Part shown: one piece after another, positions 35,725 through 43,432 of the stretch
Layout of the letters: every line of letters starts with the position of its first letter
How positions within the stretch are numbered: the first letter of the stretch is position 1
Notes under the pieces: generated by a model
Told to the model about the DNA's origin: nothing
What the model saw: the letters and a program-made list of their open reading frames with translations, nothing else
Database searches by the model: none
Assembly (NCBI RefSeq): GCF_027924145.1
Contig: NZ_BRVP01000014.1
Location: forward strand, 55,208-119,207
DNA: 64,000 nt
From: Neptunitalea chrysea
Lineage (GTDB): Bacteria; Bacteroidota; Bacteroidia; Flavobacteriales; Flavobacteriaceae
Reading direction: 5' to 3'
Position numbers and translations under genes: made by a program

Positions 35725-36720
35725 ATGTTTCCATTAAGAAGAAATAGAAGACTAAGAACCAATGAATCTATTAGAAGTCTGGTAAGAGAAACAAGTTTAA
35801 GTCCGCAAGATTTTATGTTTCCAATGTTTGTTGCCGAAGGAAGTAATGTAAAAACAGAAATTGCTTCTATGCCAGGCATTTACAGGCAATCTATAGATGG
35901 TACTGTAAAAGAGGTAAAAGAACTTTGGAACTTAGGAGTAAAGGCGGTGAATATTTATGTAAAGGTAAGTGATACTCTTAAAGATAATACCGGTAAAGAA
36001 GCATGGAATAAAGATGGGTTAATGCAACAAACCATTAAAGCCATAAAGGATGCTGTACCAGAAATGATTGTAATGCCCGATGTTGCCTTAGACCCATACT
36101 CTATTTACGGACATGATGGTATTATTGAAGATGGTCAAATTATTAATGATGCTACGGTAGATGCCTTAACCAGAATGAGTTTGAGTCATGCCCAAGCAGG
36201 AGCCGATTTTGTAGCTCCAAGTGATATGATGGATGGTCGTGTAGAAGCTATCCGTATGGTATTGGAAGAAGAAGGTTTTCATAATGTAGGTATTATGAGC
36301 TATAGTGCTAAGTATGCCTCGGCTTTTTATGGTCCTTTCCGTGACGCATTAGATTCTGCACCAAAAGAAAGTGGTATGGAAGTACCCAAAGACAAGAAAA
36401 CTTATCAAATGGATTATGCCAACCGTATTGAAGCAATTAAAGAGGCTATAGACGATGTTAACGAAGGTGCTGATATAGTGATGGTAAAACCGGGTATGGC
36501 GTATTTAGATATTGTACGCGAAGTAAAAGATGCGGTTGATGTTCCGGTAGCGGTATATCAGGTATCTGGTGAATATGCCATGGTAAAAGCTGCTTCTGAA
36601 AGGGGCTGGCTAGACCATGACAAAATTATGATGGAACAGCTTATGTGTATTAAACGTGCAGGGGCCAGCATAATTTCTACCTATTTTGCAAAAGAAGCCG
36701 CTATACTTTTGAACAAATAG
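35725..36720 (+). CDS. hemB: delta-aminolevulinic acid dehydratase (porphobilinogen synthase)
   Basis: A 331-residue enzyme condensing two aminolevulinic acids into porphobilinogen. The Schiff-base lysines lie in IMSYSAKYASAFYGPFR (near 196) and IVMVKPGMAYLD (near 255). The metal-site segment is MPDVALDPYSIYGHDG, where Ala and Tyr occupy positions that are Cys in zinc-type enzymes, suggesting the magnesium or cysteine-poor type. It is the last heme gene of the region and ends in a terminator at 36737-36761. Confidence 0.96.
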   Translation: MFPLRRNRRLRTNESIRSLVRETSLSPQDFMFPMFVAEGSNVKTEIASMPGIYRQSIDGTVKEVKELWNLGVKAVNIYVKVSDTLKDNTGKEAWNKDGLMQQTIKAIKDAVPEMIVMPDVALDPYSIYGHDGIIEDGQIINDATVDALTRMSLSHAQAGADFVAPSDMMDGRVEAIRMVLEEEGFHNVGIMSYSAKYASAFYGPFRDALDSAPKESGMEVPKDKKTYQMDYANRIEAIKEAIDDVNEGADIVMVKPGMAYLDIVREVKDAVDVPVAVYQVSGEYAMVKAASERGWLDHDKIMMEQLMCIKRAGASIISTYFAKEAAILLNK

Positions 36721-36736
36721 AAAAATAAATAGCATC

Positions 36737-36761
36737 AATCCCTGAAGTATATTCGGGGATT
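36737..36761 (+). terminator. terminator after hemB
   Basis: 10-bp stem AATCCCTGAA/TTCGGGGATT with one G-T pair and a 5-base loop, followed by TTTTGTTTG. Confidence 0.8.
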
Positions 36762-36785
36762 TTTGTTTGATGTAAAAACTCAATC

Positions 36786-37292
36786 ATGAAAAAGTACATT
36801 CCTGTTATCTTATTTTTAATGCTAACTTCAACACTTATGGCTCAAAATACCCCTATTGCTGCCTGGCAAGAAAAATGGAACAACTCTGAAAATTATCTGA
36901 TAGAAATTGCTCAGGCAATGCCGCAAGAGAAGTACACCTTTAAACCTACAGAAAGAGAAATGACTTTTGCCGACCAGTTGTTGCATATTGCTAACAATAT
37001 TAACTGGCTAAGCAATACATATTTTAACGGTGAAAAAATTGATAAATACCAAAGCATTACCTCCAAAGAAGAAACTATAGCTATTCTTCACAAAGCATTT
37101 ACTAATGGTAGAAACGCTATTGGTAAAACAAACCCAGAGGACTTAATTGCAGAGGTTGAATTTTTTGCAGGATCTAAAACAAAACTGCAAATACTAAACC
37201 TACTGCAAGATCATGTGACACATCATAGAGGGCAAGTAATTGTATATCTTAATTTAAACGACATCACTCCTCCAAGATACATAGGCTGGTAA
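36786..37292 (+). CDS. DinB family protein, secreted
   Basis: A 168-residue protein with a signal peptide (IPVILFLMLTSTLMAQ) and the DinB-like four-helix fold. The metal-binding histidines appear in DQLLHIANNINWL and DHVTHHRGQVIVYL, the typical three-His site. DinB-fold enzymes act in thiol transfer and related reactions, but the substrate here is unknown. It lies about 65 bases after hemB and beyond its terminator, so it probably has its own transcript. Confidence 0.85.
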   Translation: MKKYIPVILFLMLTSTLMAQNTPIAAWQEKWNNSENYLIEIAQAMPQEKYTFKPTEREMTFADQLLHIANNINWLSNTYFNGEKIDKYQSITSKEETIAILHKAFTNGRNAIGKTNPEDLIAEVEFFAGSKTKLQILNLLQDHVTHHRGQVIVYLNLNDITPPRYIGW

Positions 37293-37325
37293 ACTGCTCT
37301 AAAACAAGCCCACATTACATTTTAA

Positions 37326-37368
37326 TTTCGAGACAAGTCTAAGAGCGCTTAATCTCGATTATCTAGTA
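37326..37368. repeat. dispersed hairpin-containing intergenic repeat, copy 1
   Basis: The sequence around TTTCGAGACAAGTCT...CTTAATCTCGATTATC matches copies near 48156 and 55566. The terminal CTCGATTATCTAG forms a short imperfect stem-loop. Confidence 0.55.
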
Positions 37369-37422
37369 ATCTTTTAACTTTTTTTTAAAAAGTACTCTTA
37401 TAGAATAGTTTAATATTGTAAT

Positions 37423-37788
37423 GTGAAATTTAGTAACAGACATATTTTTAGTCTTATAGCAGCACTTTTTACGTTTTTGCTTTTTACTTCTAAAGCAGAC
37501 GGTAAAGCAACAGTAGCAGCAGCTAAAGAAACTACGGTTACTAACCAACACATAAACCCTTTAAATAATAAAGGATTTACCGTTGCTTTTATTGAGGAAA
37601 TAAATATTTCACATTCCGATCAACAAAAGGAAGATGTACAAAAGTATACCGTTTTCCAATCAAAAGTAAATCAAAATCACTCTTTACATATTCCGGCTTT
37701 AGATATTAGTACTAAGGCCGTTTTTAATTCTCACACTAAGAAGCAACAGCTTCTCAACATTATTTTCCCATCTCATTTCTTCTATTAA
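37423..37788 (+). CDS. small exported protein of unknown function
   Basis: A 121-residue protein starting at a GTG. Its N-terminus (HIFSLIAALFTFLLFTSKADG) looks like a signal peptide, and the rest is polar and Lys/Asn-rich with no motif I recognise. The GTG start overlaps an ATG in another frame that stops at once. The coding call rests on the plausible signal peptide and the lack of another gene in the 37.3-37.8 kb interval; expression is uncertain. Confidence 0.5.
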   Translation: MKFSNRHIFSLIAALFTFLLFTSKADGKATVAAAKETTVTNQHINPLNNKGFTVAFIEEINISHSDQQKEDVQKYTVFQSKVNQNHSLHIPALDISTKAVFNSHTKKQQLLNIIFPSHFFY

Positions 37789-37844
37789 TTAACTGTTTTT
37801 CATAGCAATCACTAGAAAAATAAGATTAATTAATACCATACATA

Positions 37845-38309
37845 ATGAGCAATAATGTAACCGTTTTAGGTATTCTATTCCTAGGAATATTTATAGGGCC
37901 TATTTTATATCTGGCGCTACGAGAACGTAAAAAAAGTAAAGGATTTACCAACCAAATTAAGCAAATAGCCTCCCAATATAATCTTTCGGGTTGTATACCT
38001 GAAGAGGTAGGCCACTTGGTGTTTCTTATTGATAAAGAAAACAGAAGAGGTTTGGTATTTGACCATCATTCAGGCGCCGAAAACTATTTAGAATTTGATA
38101 AAAAACATGAAGCCAGTTTATCTGCCTCCTACGAAAATGAGACTCTGGAAGATGGCAAAAGTATTATTAGCAAAATTATTTTGACCCTAAAAAACGCCAA
38201 TATATCAAAACAGTTTTATGCCTTTGATGAAACATATCCGAATCAACTACACTGTAAACATATTGTAGAGCAGGCAAAAAACATGGTATACCAAATACAT
38301 AAATTATAA
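37845..38309 (+). CDS. membrane-anchored protein of unknown function
   Basis: A 154-residue protein with one N-terminal transmembrane helix (about residues 6-26) followed by RERKKSK, so the remainder is probably cytoplasmic. The soluble part has FLIDKENRRGLVFD and a strand-rich region, but matches no family I know. About 200 bases of non-coding sequence follow before the CNNM gene. It lies alone, with its start 57 bases after the upstream small gene. Confidence 0.6.
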   Translation: MSNNVTVLGILFLGIFIGPILYLALRERKKSKGFTNQIKQIASQYNLSGCIPEEVGHLVFLIDKENRRGLVFDHHSGAENYLEFDKKHEASLSASYENETLEDGKSIISKIILTLKNANISKQFYAFDETYPNQLHCKHIVEQAKNMVYQIHKL

Positions 38310-38510
38310 AGCAACAACTACAATTGCCGTGGTTAATGGTTACAAGACTGCCAATCCCTTTTATTTCATTTCTTCTCGTTTAACGCTTTTTCCTATATTG
38401 GTAAGTACTTTTAACAAAACTCGTTAACCCGGCAATTTCTTTTTACATTTCCTTAAGAGGCTAATTAACCTATTTTCTTAACTTAGTAGTATAACTTTTT
38501 TAGAAAATTA

Positions 38511-39587
38511 ATGGCACTACTAATAGTTTACGCGGTAATATCTATTTTCTTTTCTTTTTTATGTTCGATTTTAGAAGCCGTACTACTAAGCATTACGCCT
38601 ACTTTCATCTCAATAAAAAAGGAAGAAGGCAAAACATATGCACATTCACTAGAACAGCTTAAAAACGACATAGATAAACCTCTCATAAGTATTTTAACCA
38701 TTAATACCGTAGCCCATACGGTAGGTGCCATTTTGGTGGGTTCGCAAGCCCAACATATTTTTGGTGATGGTGCTAACGCAGTTGGAATTGTATCGGCGGT
38801 AATGACCTTTTTAATCTTAGTGGTTTCAGAAATTATACCTAAAACTATAGGCGCCTCTAACTGGAAAAAGTTAGCAGGTTTTACAACTACAGCGTTACAA
38901 ATAATGATTTTCCCATTAAAATATACAGGTATTTTATGGTTGGCTCAACGTATTACACGACTCATTGGTGGTAGCGGACATGCCTCTATGGTAAGTAGAG
39001 AAGATTTTAGTGCCATGGCTGAGATTGCCGAAAAAGAAGGCATTTTCTTGGAATCGGAATCTAAAATTATTAAAAACCTTATCTCTTTTAATGATATTTT
39101 GGCCAAAGATGTAATGACCCCACGTACGGTAATGAAAATTGCCAATGAAACCCATACCATAGAAAACTTTTACCAAAAAAATAAAACACTTCGATTTTCT
39201 CGTATTCCGGTATACCATGAGGATAGCGACAATATTAAAGGACTCGTTTTAAAAACCGATGTCTTAGAAGCGTTGGCTAATGGTAAAGGAAACAATACCT
39301 TAGCAAATATAAGACGCCCCATACTTATTACCAACAGAACCCGCCCCATACCAGAACTGTTTGAGGAATTGATACAAGGTAAAAACCATATGGCATTGGT
39401 GATAGATGAATACGGTTCGGTTAGCGGATTGGTTACGCAGGAAGATGTGATTGAAACCTTGTTAGGTTTAGAAATTATGGATGAGAGCGATTCTATAGAA
39501 GACTTACAACAACTGGCTCGTAAAAACTGGGAACGCCGTGCCAGATTATTAGGAATGATTGAAGAAGAAAACAATGGAAAATCTTGA
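38511..39587 (+). CDS. CNNM/DUF21 membrane protein with CBS pair
   Basis: A 358-residue protein. The N-terminal CNNM/DUF21 domain (about 1-175) has three to four hydrophobic segments with EAVLLSITPTFI and the NTVAHTVGAILVGSQA helix. A CBS pair (about 200-325) contains DVMTPRTVMKIA, FSRIPVYHEDSDNIKGLVL and MALVIDEYGSVSGLVTQEDVIETLLG. It lacks the CorC_HlyC C-terminal domain seen in longer hemolysin-like relatives. Members are implicated in magnesium or cobalt movement. Its 3' end overlaps the MGMT gene by 14 bases. Confidence 0.9.
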   Translation: MALLIVYAVISIFFSFLCSILEAVLLSITPTFISIKKEEGKTYAHSLEQLKNDIDKPLISILTINTVAHTVGAILVGSQAQHIFGDGANAVGIVSAVMTFLILVVSEIIPKTIGASNWKKLAGFTTTALQIMIFPLKYTGILWLAQRITRLIGGSGHASMVSREDFSAMAEIAEKEGIFLESESKIIKNLISFNDILAKDVMTPRTVMKIANETHTIENFYQKNKTLRFSRIPVYHEDSDNIKGLVLKTDVLEALANGKGNNTLANIRRPILITNRTRPIPELFEELIQGKNHMALVIDEYGSVSGLVTQEDVIETLLGLEIMDESDSIEDLQQLARKNWERRARLLGMIEEENNGKS

Positions 39588-40056
39588 GATCACTTTTATA
39601 AAAACACCTCTTGGCACTACCGAAATTGGAGGTGATAATAACGGAATTCAATACATAAAAGTGCACGATGAGGAACTTGATATATCTACTCAAATACCCG
39701 TCGTTTTACAATCGTGCGTTAGTCAGTTACAACAGTATTTTGAGGGAACACTGAATGAATTTAGCTGTTTGTTAAATCCGCAAGGAACCCACTTTCAAAA
39801 AAAGGTTTGGGATGCTTTGTTAAAAATTCCATACGGAAAAACTACTTCGTATGCAGAGCTATCTATAGCACTTGGCGATATAAAAGCAATACGTGCTGTG
39901 GCTGCAGCCAACGGTAAAAATCCCTTATGGATTGTAGTACCATGCCATAGAGTGATAGGCTCAGACGGCTCTCTTACAGGCTATGCAGGTGGGCTTTGGA
40001 GAAAAAAATGGCTACTCGAACATGAAAATCCCGTAAAACAACAGTCTTTATTTTAA
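39574..40056 (+). CDS. ogt: methylated-DNA--[protein]-cysteine S-methyltransferase
   Basis: A 160-residue DNA repair protein that removes O6-alkyl groups from guanine onto its own cysteine. The active-site IVVPCHRVIGSDG has Cys near residue 124. The helix-turn-helix FQKKVWDALLKIPYGKTTSYAEL and late GGLWRKKWLLEHE match Ogt/MGMT. I start at 39574 (MENLEI) rather than the 5-codon-longer 39559; both overlap the upstream CNNM gene, so translational coupling is likely. It has no Ada-type regulatory N-terminal domain. Confidence 0.93.
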   Translation: MENLEITFIKTPLGTTEIGGDNNGIQYIKVHDEELDISTQIPVVLQSCVSQLQQYFEGTLNEFSCLLNPQGTHFQKKVWDALLKIPYGKTTSYAELSIALGDIKAIRAVAAANGKNPLWIVVPCHRVIGSDGSLTGYAGGLWRKKWLLEHENPVKQQSLF

Positions 40057-40093
40057 AATTTTTTCATTATTTTTAAGCATAATCTATCAAATA

Positions 40094-41266
40094 ATGAAAT
40101 TCATAAAAAAATTCTTTAAATGGCTATTCATTCTACTAGTGGTAGGATGCATTGCTTTATACGCCCTTGGATACGGATATTTATTCACCGCAGTAAAAAC
40201 AATTTATTTTAATGGTCATACCACTGCCTTTCTAGAAGACTATAAAGAATTTGACAACCACATCATTCCGGCAAGTTCGCACCCAGAGGCCTGGCCTATA
40301 CATACCAACTATAATACGGTAAAGGCTACAGACCAACTAAACACACTAAATACAGACAATAAAAGTGTGGCTTACCTTATTATTAAAAATGATAGTTTAT
40401 GGTACGAAGAATATTTTGACGGATACGATAAAGATAGTAAAAGCAACTCCTTTTCTATGGCCAAAACCATGGTCTCTGCATTATTGGGAAATGCTATTAT
40501 GAGTGGAGATATAAAAAGTTTAGAAGAACCGGTTGTAAAATATTTTCCTGATTTACCCGGGAAATATGCCAAAGACCTTACCGTAGGTGATTTATCTTCG
40601 ATGGCATCGGGTATGGAATGGGACGAGAGCTATTACAGTCCGTTTAGTGTAACCACCCAAGCCTATTTTGATAAGGATTTACGTAGCGTAATGCTAGATA
40701 TACCTATAATTTCAGAACCCGGTAAAGAGTACATTTACCTTAGTGGTAATACCCAGTTATTAGGTATGGTGATAGCAAAAGCCACAGGAAAATCGTTGGC
40801 TGAAAATTTTGAAGAAAAATTTTGGCAACCTATGGGTGCCGAAAATGAAGCCCTTTGGCAAGTAGATAGCGAAGAACACGGCATGGAAAAGGCTTACTGT
40901 TGTATTGCCAGTAATGCCCGTGACTTTGCACGTATGGGGAAACTATACAAAGATGGCGGGGTATGGAATGGCAAACGTATTTTACCTAAGGCATTTGTAT
41001 TAAAATCTACCCATGCCAGATTTAAAGAGAGTCCGGAGTATGGTTATGGACTATGGCTAATGCATCACCGCAATAAAGACTTTTTTATGTTACGCGGGCA
41101 TTTAGGGCAATATGTTATTGTACAACCAGAAGATAATGTTATTATTGTAAGGCTTGGACATACACGCCCTGAAGAACGTTTATATCCTGGAGATCCGTTT
41201 ACAGCAGATACCTACGGCTATATAGACGAGGCCTATAAAATGATGGAACATGCTACAGCGAATTAG
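40094..41266 (+). CDS. serine hydrolase of the beta-lactamase/class C family
   Basis: A 390-residue protein with one N-terminal transmembrane helix (about residues 10-30), so it is membrane-anchored and periplasmic. The catalytic SxxK is in FSMAKTMVSALLG (Ser near 121), and the YxN-type second motif appears as IYLSGNTQ. A late HGHLGQY-like region (LRGHLGQYVIV) fits the third motif. Such enzymes include esterases and D-amino-acid peptidases; the substrate is unknown. Its 3' end overlaps the exonuclease gene by 17 bases. Confidence 0.9.
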   Translation: MKFIKKFFKWLFILLVVGCIALYALGYGYLFTAVKTIYFNGHTTAFLEDYKEFDNHIIPASSHPEAWPIHTNYNTVKATDQLNTLNTDNKSVAYLIIKNDSLWYEEYFDGYDKDSKSNSFSMAKTMVSALLGNAIMSGDIKSLEEPVVKYFPDLPGKYAKDLTVGDLSSMASGMEWDESYYSPFSVTTQAYFDKDLRSVMLDIPIISEPGKEYIYLSGNTQLLGMVIAKATGKSLAENFEEKFWQPMGAENEALWQVDSEEHGMEKAYCCIASNARDFARMGKLYKDGGVWNGKRILPKAFVLKSTHARFKESPEYGYGLWLMHHRNKDFFMLRGHLGQYVIVQPEDNVIIVRLGHTRPEERLYPGDPFTADTYGYIDEAYKMMEHATAN

Positions 41267-41963
41267 CTTAGATAAAATCCTTTTTCTTGATATTGAAACC
41301 GTGCCCGAAGTAGAAAACTTTGACGAGCTGGATGCTACTACCCAAAAATTATGGGAGCTAAAATCGGCCTACCAGCGTAAAGAGGAGTTTTCAGCAGAAG
41401 AGTTTTATAACAACGCCGGTATTTGGGCAGAGTTTGGTAAAATCATTTGTATATCGGTTGGGTATTTTGTGTTAAAAGGAGACACCCGCTCTTTTAGGGT
41501 AACTACCTTTTACGGGGAAGAAAAACAGTTATTATTAGATTTTAAAAACCTGTTAGACACCCATTACCAGCATCCGCAACAATTGCTTTGTGCGCATAAT
41601 GGGAAAGAGTTCGACTTTCCGTACATTGCCCGACGTATGATAATACATGGCATACAAATACCTTATAAGCTGAATCTGTTTGGTAAAAAACCTTGGGAAG
41701 TACCCCATTTAGATACCATGGAACTCTGGAAGTTTGGCGATTTTAAAAACTATACTTCCTTAAAATTGCTTACCCATATTTTGGGTATTCCTTCTCCTAA
41801 AGACGATATAGATGGTAGCGAGGTACGTGCTGTTTTTTACGAAGAAAAAAATATAGATCGTATTATCACCTATTGCGAAAAAGATACCATTGCCGTTGCA
41901 CAAATTTTTCTACGCTTTAGAAATGAAGAGTTGTTAAACGATGATGAGATTTTGCATGTGTAA
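41250..41963 (+). CDS. DEDD-type 3'-5' exonuclease (PolB-exonuclease-like)
   Basis: A 237-residue nuclease. Motif I FLDIETVPE (Asp-Glu), motif II LLCAHNGKEFDFPYI, and motif III with YCEKDTIAVAQIF (Tyr and Asp of the DEDDy form) are all visible. It is a stand-alone exonuclease without a polymerase domain, as in the predicted 3'-5' exonuclease PolB-like group. It overlaps the serine hydrolase by 17 bases. The function in DNA or RNA processing is inferred from the family. Confidence 0.9.
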   Translation: MLQRISLDKILFLDIETVPEVENFDELDATTQKLWELKSAYQRKEEFSAEEFYNNAGIWAEFGKIICISVGYFVLKGDTRSFRVTTFYGEEKQLLLDFKNLLDTHYQHPQQLLCAHNGKEFDFPYIARRMIIHGIQIPYKLNLFGKKPWEVPHLDTMELWKFGDFKNYTSLKLLTHILGIPSPKDDIDGSEVRAVFYEEKNIDRIITYCEKDTIAVAQIFLRFRNEELLNDDEILHV

Positions 41964-42150
41964 GTGAAAACAGAATAAAATATTTGATAATTAAATATTC
42001 CACTCTTAGCGCTTAAATTAACTAATTTTCAAACTTTAAGAATACTAGAATAGATGATACTACAAAAAGCAATAGGTTTATATGTATTTTAATGATTGGT
42101 TATATTGTAAACCCTAAACTACTTATAAACCTACTGTATTCCTAACTAAT

Positions 42151-42681
42151 TTAGTTTGTTGCTTTCTTCTTTAAAATAAGGGAACTAATAAGGGTAACTA
42201 CCAATCCAACAGGCAGTATTTCCATATACGTAATCATAGCATTATAAAACGGATTCTTATACATTTCGGCAAAGCTAGCCATCTCTTGTATCTGGAGATC
42301 AATTTCTGCTTGTGTAGCCCCATTAGCCTTTAAATCGGCTATAGTTGCCTTAGCATATACCTCAGCAAAATCGGGTACAAAATAAAAATAATCTATCAGC
42401 CAGGTACCAACGTAAATAGTAGAGGCAATTAATACAATAATGCCCCCAATGGTAAAAGCCTTACCAAAACCTATAACTCCATTGTTATAGTTATTTCTAT
42501 AATTTCTAATACCCACAAATACCATAGAAAAGGCTAAAAGCATAGAAGCATAACCAATAAGCATGGAATTGTGAAAGTCAATAGCTCCATCGGAATTGGT
42601 AACATAATTTGCTATTAATAACATAGGTGCTGCAACAATTGCACCCGCAATAAGTCCGTACGTAAGTGTAATTTTTTTCAT
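42151..42681 (-). CDS. DUF4199 family membrane protein
   Basis: A 176-residue protein with four transmembrane segments, matching DUF4199: an N-terminal KKITLTYGLIAGAIVAAPML, then FGKAFTIGGIIVLIASTIYVGTW, and a C-terminal LPVGLVVTLISSLILKKK. No biochemical function is established. It lies on the same strand about 105 bases downstream of a membrane-anchored LuxR-type regulator. About 185 bases without a gene separate it from the exonuclease. Confidence 0.85.
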   Translation of the reverse strand: MKKITLTYGLIAGAIVAAPMLLIANYVTNSDGAIDFHNSMLIGYASMLLAFSMVFVGIRNYRNNYNNGVIGFGKAFTIGGIIVLIASTIYVGTWLIDYFYFVPDFAEVYAKATIADLKANGATQAEIDLQIQEMASFAEMYKNPFYNAMITYMEILPVGLVVTLISSLILKKKATN

Positions 42682-42788
42682 TGTAATAAGTTTTTAAAAC
42701 GCAGCAATAGTAAAGCATTTACCAAATCTTCATCTCATACTTTTGGCCATTTTTACAAAATTTCCCCTTTTTAGTACCAAAGTATGAG

Positions 42789-43265
42789 TTAGGGTACAAG
42801 CCCTAATCGTTTTGCCTTCCCTACGGCTTGCGTACGTCGTTGTACCTCTAATTTAGCAAATAAGTTCTGATTATGCGATTTTACGGTACTTACAGATACA
42901 AATAATTCCGAAGCTATTTCCTGATTGGTATGTCCTAATGCCATGAATTGTAAAATCTCCAATTCACGCTTAGTAATTTCAAGAGTCTCTAATTGTTGTG
43001 TATTGATGGTAAAGGTTTCCTTTGGTATAATGTAAACTTCTTTTTCAACTACGCGAGTCTCTACTTTTGGTTTAGTCAATTTTCCGGCAATCCAGATACC
43101 TAGTCCGGTAAAAATAACTGCCATAAAACCAATGTAAATTTCAAAATGATGATGAAAAATAATAAAGCGCAACTCTAGCCACTTCAACAAAAAAAGAAGG
43201 GCTGCCAAGCTAACACCGTATAAAATGGTGGTTCTATACTTCTTTAAAAACGGAACCATATTCAA
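42789..43265 (-). CDS. membrane-anchored LuxR-type transcriptional regulator
   Basis: A 158-residue protein with two N-terminal transmembrane helices (about 13-30 and 40-62), a short linker (VETRVVEKEVYIIPKE), and a C-terminal LuxR helix-turn-helix (about 95-155: ITKRELEILQFMALGHTNQEIA, then VSVSTVKSHNQNLFAKL). There is no receiver domain, so it would signal directly from the membrane to DNA as a one-component regulator. It diverges from the siderophore receptor gene and shares its 167-base intergenic region with an operator-like palindrome. Confidence 0.88.
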   Translation of the reverse strand: MNMVPFLKKYRTTILYGVSLAALLFLLKWLELRFIIFHHHFEIYIGFMAVIFTGLGIWIAGKLTKPKVETRVVEKEVYIIPKETFTINTQQLETLEITKRELEILQFMALGHTNQEIASELFVSVSTVKSHNQNLFAKLEVQRRTQAVGKAKRLGLVP

Positions 43266-43319
43266 AAAACATTTTAAAAGATTACCTATAAAATCCTTAG
43301 CAATATAACAATTGTACTA

Positions 43320-43339
43320 TGTAAACATTGTTGTTTACA
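43320..43339. promoter_or_regulatory. operator-like palindrome in the divergent siderophore region
   Basis: Perfect 8-bp arms TGTAAACA and TGTTTACA separated by TTGT. It lies 54 bases before the LuxR-type start and about 60 bases before the receptor's -7 box. Binding by either a Fur-like protein or the adjacent LuxR-type regulator is inference. Confidence 0.5.
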
Positions 43340-43400
43340 AAAATTATAAATAGCATAGCATATTTCGTTTCTTTATTTTTATTAAATCTAAATAAGTATT

Positions 43401-43408
43401 TATATTTG
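43401..43408 (+). promoter_or_regulatory. -7 promoter box for the siderophore receptor
   Basis: TATATTTG matches TAnnTTTG, 25 bases before the ATG. No clear TTG at -33, which would fit an activator-dependent promoter. Confidence 0.5.
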
Positions 43409-43432
43409 CGGGAAAATTAAACAAATTATAAA

